The notes under the pieces: generated by a model
The model's database searches: none
Seen by the model: only the letters and a program-made list of their open reading frames with translations
What the model was told of the DNA's origin: nothing
From: Pseudoneurospora amorphoporcata
Taxonomy: Eukaryota > Ascomycota > Sordariomycetes > Sordariales > Sordariaceae
Assembly (NCBI GenBank): GCA_033297205.1
Contig: MU859100.1
Coordinates: forward strand, 124,001-188,000
Reading direction: 5' to 3'
DNA: 64,000 bases
In this document: piece by piece, positions 57,695 to 64,000 of the stretch
Position numbering within the stretch: the stretch's first letter is position 1
Layout: every line of letters starts with the position of its first letter
Made by a program: the position numbers and the translations under genes

Positions 57695-60600
57695 ATGGCC
57701 CAGGTCTACCGCGAAACCCGGTACTCCCGGGATTCCTCCCCCTCGGGCGACGAGGGCTACAGAAGGACAACCACCCGCCGTTACAAGCAGGCGCCGAGCC
57801 ACAGCCGCGAGAGAGTCTATGAGCGCGAGATTGACGTCATCGACGATGACCGCCAGAGTGCACGTCTAGACGGCCGCTTCTACGGTCGTCCCACCGGCGG
57901 CGAGCTTGTCCTGGATCGCAGCATAGATGACCGTCTCTATCCCCGCGACGATGACGACCGCCACTATCGCCACGACTCCAGCCGACACAGGGACAGCGAC
58001 GGATGGGAGCGCCATTCCTACTACGATGCCGAGAGGGATGCCGAGGTGCGCGTCGAGAGAAAGGTGGAGCGCCGCGAGGACGGCTCTGAAGTCATTCTGG
58101 AGCGCCGCATCCGCGAACACGTTGACCACGACCATGGCGCCGATGTCGAGATCTACCGCAAGGAAACCGAGTACTACGAGCCTGCGCCACAGCCACAGCC
58201 CATCGTCATCCGCCAACGCCCCGCCGAGCAGAGGATCATTCTCGAGGAAGCCGCTCCTCCTACCGTGGTCGTCCGTGAGCGCCGTGATGACTTTGCTCCC
58301 TACGTTGTCGAGAAGACCGAGGAGGAGTACATCGTCGAGCACATCGACGACGGCCACCATCACAGCCACAGCCGCCACCGTACTGACGGCCACCACTCCC
58401 ACTCGCGCTCTCACCACCGCCACGAAGACGAGGAACACTACGCCGGCGCCGCCCGTGTTTCCCGCCGCGACGAGCGTCGCAGCCGCAGCCGCTCCTCCTC
58501 CGGCAGCCCCCACCACAAGCGTCACATCGCCGAGGGCGCCCTCGCCGGCGCCGGCGTCTCCGCCCTGATCGCCTCGCGGCGCAACAAGGAAGGTGAGGTA
58601 GATAAGCACAAGGGGCGCAAGATCCTCGCCGGCGCCGCTCTGGGCGCTCTGGGCACCGAAGCCGTCCACCGCGCCCACAGCGCCTACAAGGAGCGCCATG
58701 AGTCCGATGACGAGCATGACCGTCGCTCTCGCTCCCGCTCCCGCTCGCACTCCCGCCTCAAGACCGGCTTGGGCATCGCCGCTGTTGCTCTGGCTGCCGC
58801 TGGTGCCGCCAAGTACTACGAGTCCAAGAAGATCGAGAAGGAGGAAGCCGAGCGCGGTCGTGCTCCCCGTCGCTACAGCGAGAGCGACTACTACTCCCGC
58901 TCGCCCAGCCGCAAGCGGTCCAAGTCTCGCGCTGGTTCCGTAGCCAAGGCGGCCCTCGGCACCGCCGCCGCTGTCGGTGTCGTGCAGCACATCCGCCACA
59001 AGCGGAGCAAATCTCGCCATGGTTCTCGTAGCCGCAGCCGCAGCTCCAGCAGCGACCGCAGCGGACACCACCATTCCAAGTTGAAGACCGGAGCCGAGAT
59101 CGTGGCCGCTGGAGTGGCCGCTGGACTGGCCAAGAAGGCGTACGACAAGCACAAGGAGAAGAAGGAGCGGTCGCGCTCGAGACACGCCCCCGACGCCCAC
59201 GACCCCCGTGACCGTGAGTTTTATGACGACGACGGATATGATCGCGACCGCGATTACCGCTCGCACAGCAGAAGCAGGAGCAGAAGCCAACATCGGTCCG
59301 CATTACCCTCTTCCTCCCATTCCAAGAATAACCATGCCCACCCCGATAGGACCGTCGCTGATGATCCTGAATCCTTAGGTTTGGTTGAGTACGGAACGAA
59401 CCCCGTGCCCGTTGATTCTCTCAGAGATGAACGACAACAGCAGTCGCATAGTAAGAGCAACAAGAAAAAGGCAGCGCTTGCTACGGCTGGAGCAGCAGCG
59501 GTTGCTACTGCTGCGGCTACGGCTGCGGTGAAGCATAACGAAAGACAAAATAACCGCGATAAGGAACCACCACCAACGCCGCAGTTACTATCTGCTGTTG
59601 AAGACTACGATGTTCACGGGACTTTCACGGGGTATGAGTCGGCGGCGGAGGAGCAGAGGGAGAAAGAGAGGGAGAGGGAACGCCGCCGGAGAGACAGGAC
59701 TACGAGGAGGACAGACAGGGACAGGGAACGGGATGAAGAGCGAGGTGGTGCGTTGCTAGTACCGAAATCTAGAGAGGAAGAGGAGGAAGTTGGGTATTAC
59801 TCTGATAGTGAGGATAGTGAAGAGGAGAGGATGAGAAGACAGAGGGCGAAGAGTAGAGACCGGGAAAGAGAAAGAGAGAGGGAGAGGAGCGAGAGGAGGG
59901 CTAGTAGGAGTCCGGAGAAGAAGGACAGGCCGGCCAGGAGTAAGAGTCGGTTGGGAAGGTTGGCTGCTGGCGCCGCGGCGGCGGGGGCGGCGGCTATTGG
60001 GATTAAGAAGTTGGGTGTTAACAAGGATAAAAAGGACAACAAAGAGAAAGAGAGGGAGAGGGAGAGAGAAAGAGAGAAAGGAAGGGATAAGGAGATCGAG
60101 AGGGAAGAGAGGGACATCGGTTTGGTCGAAAGGAGAAATAGTAGGGATAGCGATAGGGAGAGGGTGGAAAGACAACGGGAGAGGGAACGGGAACGTCGAC
60201 GTGAGTGATGATATTTCTATCTACCTTTGACATCTGTCTTGCTGTGAGACTAGACTCGACTGGAGTCATTCATACTAACGAGAACAAAACAGGCTACGAG
60301 GAACAGTCCGCTCCCACTGATCCTTTCTACCAGCAACAGCGGCGGCCAGCCTCGCCTCCTCACGCATCAGGCGGATATCCCCCGGTACCTCCAACTCCTC
60401 CTGCTGTCGCCCCTGCTGTTGTTGCTTCTGTTCCAACAGCTACATCACCACATCCGGCACAAGCAACACCACCACCGCAGCTACAATCACATCGTTCATC
60501 AAATGGGTTTACTCAACTCCCTAACATGACCTTCACCGACCCGAATCAGTTCCAAACGCCATACCCGATGGGGCCGGAGGCGATGCCGATGCCTGAGCCG

Positions 60601-62131
60601 GCACAAGTTCAGCAACCAGCTCAGCAACAGCAGTACCAGCAATACCAACCCTACAACCCCAAAGACTACGTTATTTCCTACCCCCCACCTCCTCCAGGCG
60701 CGCCGGGTCCCGAAGTACCGCCGGTACTAGTCCCCGGCTCGTCAGCTGCGGCTACAGCAGCACCACCACCACCTCTCGCATCTGCTCCCCAGGGCCAGGG
60801 AGGAGTTCCTTCCCCGCAAGAAGTACCCGCAGCACTGAGGGCTCCCCAAGGGGTACCAGCTTCATTGATGGTTGGTGCGCCGTCGCATCTTTCGCAGTCG
60901 CAGTCGCAGTCGGTGATCGGAGGGAGCGGAGGGAATGGAGGGAACAACCGTAACCGTAACCGTCCTGAAGATGTGAGTATACGATCATCTCCCAGATCTA
61001 GCAGAGATATGATGGGTATAGGTGATGAAGAGAGGGAGGAACGCCGCCGCCACTCGATGCATATGTCTAGGTCAAGGCCTAGGCGGCTGAGAGGTGTCGT
61101 TGGCGCTGTCGGCGCCGATGCCGGTAGTGGCAGTGGCAGTGGTACGAGAGAAAGAGAGAAGGGTGCGTTTTCTTAGTTGATTTCTCCTTGGTTATTGTTT
61201 TCGGTCACTTGCTTGTTTTGTGCTGCCTCTTCCCTTCCGTCTGCCCCCTTTCCCTTCCTTTCTCGCCCATTCAGTTCAGTTCAGTTCAGTTCAGCCCAAA
61301 CTACCACAACGTTGCAACAGCGATACTAACATAACCTTTCTCACAGATGGCCTAAGAAGTCCAACAATTGCTCTCCACCCACCCACACCCACCGACTCCT
61401 CTTCTTCTCCATCCGAAACCGACTCCCCTTCTTCTCCCTCATCATCCGCCCCCAAAGACAACAACAGCAACCAAACTCCGGCCAGCAAATCAGTAACCTT
61501 CATCCCCCTCTCGCCCAAATCCTCACAAACCCTCCAGCGCCACCACGAAGAGCAAATGGCCAAAGAAGCCGCCAAGCGGATTTCCGGCGTCGATCCTGAT
61601 GCTTCCGATAACTCGGACGTCTCCGACTTTGAAGATCGGCTGGATAGGGAGTTGAACGCTTTGGTGCCTGCCAAGTATCGGTCTGCTCCTGCACCTGTCG
61701 CCGAGTCTTCTGGCCATCGGGATCGGGATCGGGATCGGGATCGGTCCCCTTCCAAACGCCATCATGAGGATAGCGACTCCGACTCCACCCTCGAAATCTT
61801 ACCTGATAGGTTTGATAAAGATGGTCGTCCTGTGAACCGCCGAGAGCGAAGCAAGCCCTACTCCCGCTCCGGGGAATTTGTTTATCATGATCACCACGGG
61901 AACGGACTCAAACAGATTGCTGGCACTGGACAGTGGGGGATTTCGGGCACGGACGCGGAGGCTGTGGAGAGGATAGTGAGGAAAGTGGAGGGTGTACTGG
62001 AGGGCAAGGGGAGCTGGACGGGGTTGGTTATGGGGTTGTTGAGTGGACGGTTGATGGAGGGTGGTGGAGATTCGGAGGTTGCGAAGCCGAAGAGCAGGAG
62101 CAGGAGGAGGATGGCGAGGTTGGGGGTTTGA
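57695..62131 (+). CDS. Charged repeat protein of DUF3824 type, 1386 aa
   Basis: No biochemical function is known for this fungal family. Exons 57695-60200, 60293-61162 and 61347-62131 join in phase across introns of 92 and 184 bp (donors GTGAGT and GTGCGT). The N-terminal third is rich in Arg, Asp, Tyr and Glu (VRVERKVERREDGSEVILE). Then about five Ala/Gly helices, each flanked by basic or RS-type sequence, recur: AEGALAGAGVSALIA, LKTGLGIAAVALAAAGAAKYY, AKAALGTAAAVGVVQHI, LKTGAEIVAAGVAAGLAKKAY and RLAAGAAAAGAAAIGIKKLG. Long Arg/Glu/Lys and RS tracts separate them. Exon 2 is Pro/Gln/Gly-rich. Exon 3 contains conserved-looking DVSDFEDRLDRELNALVPAKY and ILPDRFDKDGRP. Frames run open through the start of both introns to an immediate stop, so retained introns would give shorter proteins (about 837 and 1127 residues). 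Confidence 0.82.
61270..61294. repeat. (TTCAG)5 microsatellite in an intron
   Basis: Five perfect units in the second intron of the DUF3824-type gene, about 50 bases before its acceptor. Confidence 0.9.
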
Positions 62132-63044
62132 GGTTGATAAGGGAGTGGGGGGTTTGGTTAGGTGATGCTGGTGGTGATCAGGGATGAGTTATGATACGGC
62201 GATGATGGTACGGTGATGGATGGACGAAGACGATGGACGATGGACGATGGTTTGGATATGGATGGGATTGATGACTGATGATGATTAATGACCTTTTTCC
62301 TACGCTTACTATGTTCTTTCCTTCCTTCCTTACCTGGCTCATCTTTGGTTATGATTTTGATTTGATACTTTAGATACGACTGTATGCGTTTCGACGATGG
62401 TTTCATGTTGTCATTCATTCCTTGATCTTTGTAACCAGTTGCTTGGTTGTGGTTGGCTATGACTTGTTGATCTTCAGTTAGTATGATACCAATATACAAT
62501 GTGCTCTTTACACCATTCCGTATGAAACTTCTCGCGATGGTGAACGTTGTTGAGAGCTCTATCAAAAAAATTGTTCTTTGATGGTAACAGATGTCCGAGA
62601 ATGCAAGACACTCCATGGTTAAGGAGCCTCGAGGCAGATATAATAAAAGATAAGACTTTCTCGAATACCGCATTTATTTTCATACAGAAGCCAATAGTTA
62701 GCAAAGCAATAATTGATAAAATTCCCTCGCTATGCAAGGTTATCATCAAAACTACATGTAACAGATCAAGATCTCATCGAAACACAAATCAAAAGTAAAG
62801 CCAACACCAAGTATAATCTCTTGTCATACCCAGCCTAATTCCCCGTGTATACCCAAGCCACTCAACCTTTCCTTTTTTTCTATTTCCATTCCCACAATTG
62901 TTCTCCGTTTACATATCCCCTTATCTCAGATCATGTATACCCTCAGTATCAAATCTTCTTCCTGTTCCTTATCCTTATCCATTTCCATTTCCATCTTGCT
63001 GTTCCCTCCTCTCACTCGCACTCACACTCACACTCCCACTCCTA
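62132..63044. other. Spacer between convergent genes
   Basis: It contains the 3' flank of the DUF3824-type gene with short ATGGACG tandem units near 62217-62250, A/T-rich sequence, and CTT/CATTT and CACTC repeats near 62960-63045. No gene is recognised. Confidence 0.4.
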
Positions 63045-64000
63045 CTACCCTTGAAACCTGAAATAGTAGAAATCAGCCTCCGACCCGAACCATAATCCGT
63101 CAAGGAGCTGTCCCCTCACGTTTGCTGGACGCTGCGGTTGGTTGTCGTTTTGGTTCTGGTTAAGGTTGTGGTTGTTGTTGTTGTGCTGTTCCAGGGGTCG
63201 TTGAGGTTGGTGAGGTTGGTGAGGCTGGGAGTGATGTTGTTGAAGTCGAGCGTGATGCTGTTGAGGTTGGGGGTGATGTTGATGGGGTTGAGGAAGTGGT
63301 CGAGGTTGGGGGTGACGTTGCTGCTGTTGGGAGTGGGAGTGAAATTGCTGTTGAAGAAGTTGGAAGTAATGGTCATGTTGAAGATCGGAGTGAAGTTGCT
63401 CCCGTCGGACCCTTGACGATAAGTGTCTTCCTGCTGCTGCTGATGGCGACGGTGGCGGTGGTGATGGCAACGACAATAGTGCCGAGAGCATTCTTGCACT
63501 TGCTTCCCTCATTGCCCTTTCCGACTCGAGACGTTGACGCCGCCTGGCTGCCATGGCACGCTGAGCCTGTGTCAGCTCAGCCCGGAGAGCAGCACGGTAA
63601 CTCCATATTCCTTCCATATATTCCGTATCCGGCACCCTTGCCATTACCTCATCTATAATGGCCTCTACAGCGCTTCCTATCACTGCTAGTGCCAGGTAAC
63701 GCCTGACTTGCCTGGAACGATGAGCCGCTCGTATGTGGTCAAACAGGTCGTCACGAAGCTCCGTCTCAACGCTGTTCAATATCCATTTTTGGACTTCCAG
63801 TCTCTCGGTGAGGTCAGACCGGGCTTCGAGGAGCTCATACTCCCCGTCGGAGAGCTCGTCTTCGTCATCCTCTTCGTCTTCGTCATCTTCTTCCTCTTCG
63901 CCATCCTCTTCCTCGTCGTCATCCTCTCCCTCGTCATCATCTTCTTCCTCATCATCTGCGTCACGGTCCGAGTCTAGATCGAAGTGAGCAGTAACTGTGA
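63045..64000 (-). CDS. 3' part of a hypothetical gene running off the window
   Basis: The frame is open from the window edge to the stop, 317 residues, with no start inside. It begins with a long Asp/Glu tract, then helical sequence (LSDGEYELLEARSDLTERLE, DDLFDHIRAAHRSRQVRRYL, AVIGSAVEAIIDEVMARVPD) that may be a folded domain. An Arg/Ala-rich helix (LTQAQRAMAARRRQRLESER) follows, then a low-complexity His/Gln/Asn/Pro region of about 100 residues. It ends LLDGLWFGSEADFYYFRFQG, a distinct hydrophobic terminus. No family is recognised. The His/Gln/Asn tract should be prone to length variation. Confidence 0.65.
   Translation of the reverse strand, partial: TVTAHFDLDSDRDADDEEEDDDEGEDDDEEEDGEEEEDDEDEEDDEDELSDGEYELLEARSDLTERLEVQKWILNSVETELRDDLFDHIRAAHRSRQVRRYLALAVIGSAVEAIIDEVMARVPDTEYMEGIWSYRAALRAELTQAQRAMAARRRQRLESERAMREASARMLSALLSLPSPPPPSPSAAAGRHLSSRVRREQLHSDLQHDHYFQLLQQQFHSHSQQQQRHPQPRPLPQPHQHHPQPQQHHARLQQHHSQPHQPHQPQRPLEQHNNNNHNLNQNQNDNQPQRPANVRGQLLDGLWFGSEADFYYFRFQG

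Noticed and set aside
57866..59293. 475-codon open frame on the minus strand
   Set aside because: It lies opposite the DUF3824-type coding sequence and results from its codon periodicity; its own protein is featureless Val/Ala-rich sequence.

Overview
The window is nuclear DNA of a filamentous ascomycete, most likely a Sordariomycete of the Neurospora/Sordaria kind. The evidence is short spliceosomal introns (about 57-400 bp) with GTRNGT-like donors and CTAAC branch sites, an intron-containing tRNA-Asp, very long low-complexity proteins beside compact housekeeping genes, and spacers rich in microsatellites and homopolymers. The species itself cannot be fixed from the sequence. I saw no operons, CRISPR array, rRNA or intact transposon. 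A run of 10 N near 21.39 kb, between long homopolymers, marks an assembly gap.

Layout. 0-9.5 kb: a coiled-coil hypothetical gene (1567), a candidate three-exon acidic/membrane gene on the minus strand (2518-3235), the 18S rRNA dimethylase DIM1 (minus) divergent from an alpha-arrestin with a PPSY motif (plus), a tRNA-Asp(GTC), and a frameshifted relic of a cysteine-rich module of the type found at the C-terminus of GH71 glucanases. 11.7-26 kb: a small orphan gene, a Vac7-like vacuolar membrane protein, almost 6.7 kb without a recognisable gene, and a 690-residue coiled-coil protein. 29.5-31.7 kb: ribosomal protein genes eL30 (minus) and uL16 (plus) share one divergent promoter, and each has a strong inverted repeat in an intron. 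35-43 kb: two large fungal proteins of unknown function (685 and 1241 residues). 45-54 kb: a dense block of housekeeping genes: ribosomal stalk protein P1, a CUB1/DUF2408 protein, a mitochondrial YciI-like protein, a UBA-UBX p97 adaptor and a VAP/Scs2 ER contact-site protein. 57.7-62.1 kb: a 1386-residue charged repeat protein of DUF3824 type. 63.0-64 kb: the 3' part of a gene that runs off the window.

The genes are independent units and do not form one pathway. Common themes are ribosome biogenesis and translation (Dim1, eL30, uL16, P1, tRNA-Asp) and ubiquitin/membrane trafficking (arrestin, UBX, VAP, Vac7). Splice junctions were placed by hand so that frame and family similarity agree; every multi-exon model listed has a length divisible by three. 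The most noteworthy unexplained structures are the intronic hairpins in the paired ribosomal protein genes, the in-frame stop just after both donor sites of the DUF3824-type gene, the diverged tandem duplication at 29.0-29.3 kb, the candidate small gene at 2.5-3.2 kb and two upstream ORFs. I did not find a convincing new multi-gene system.
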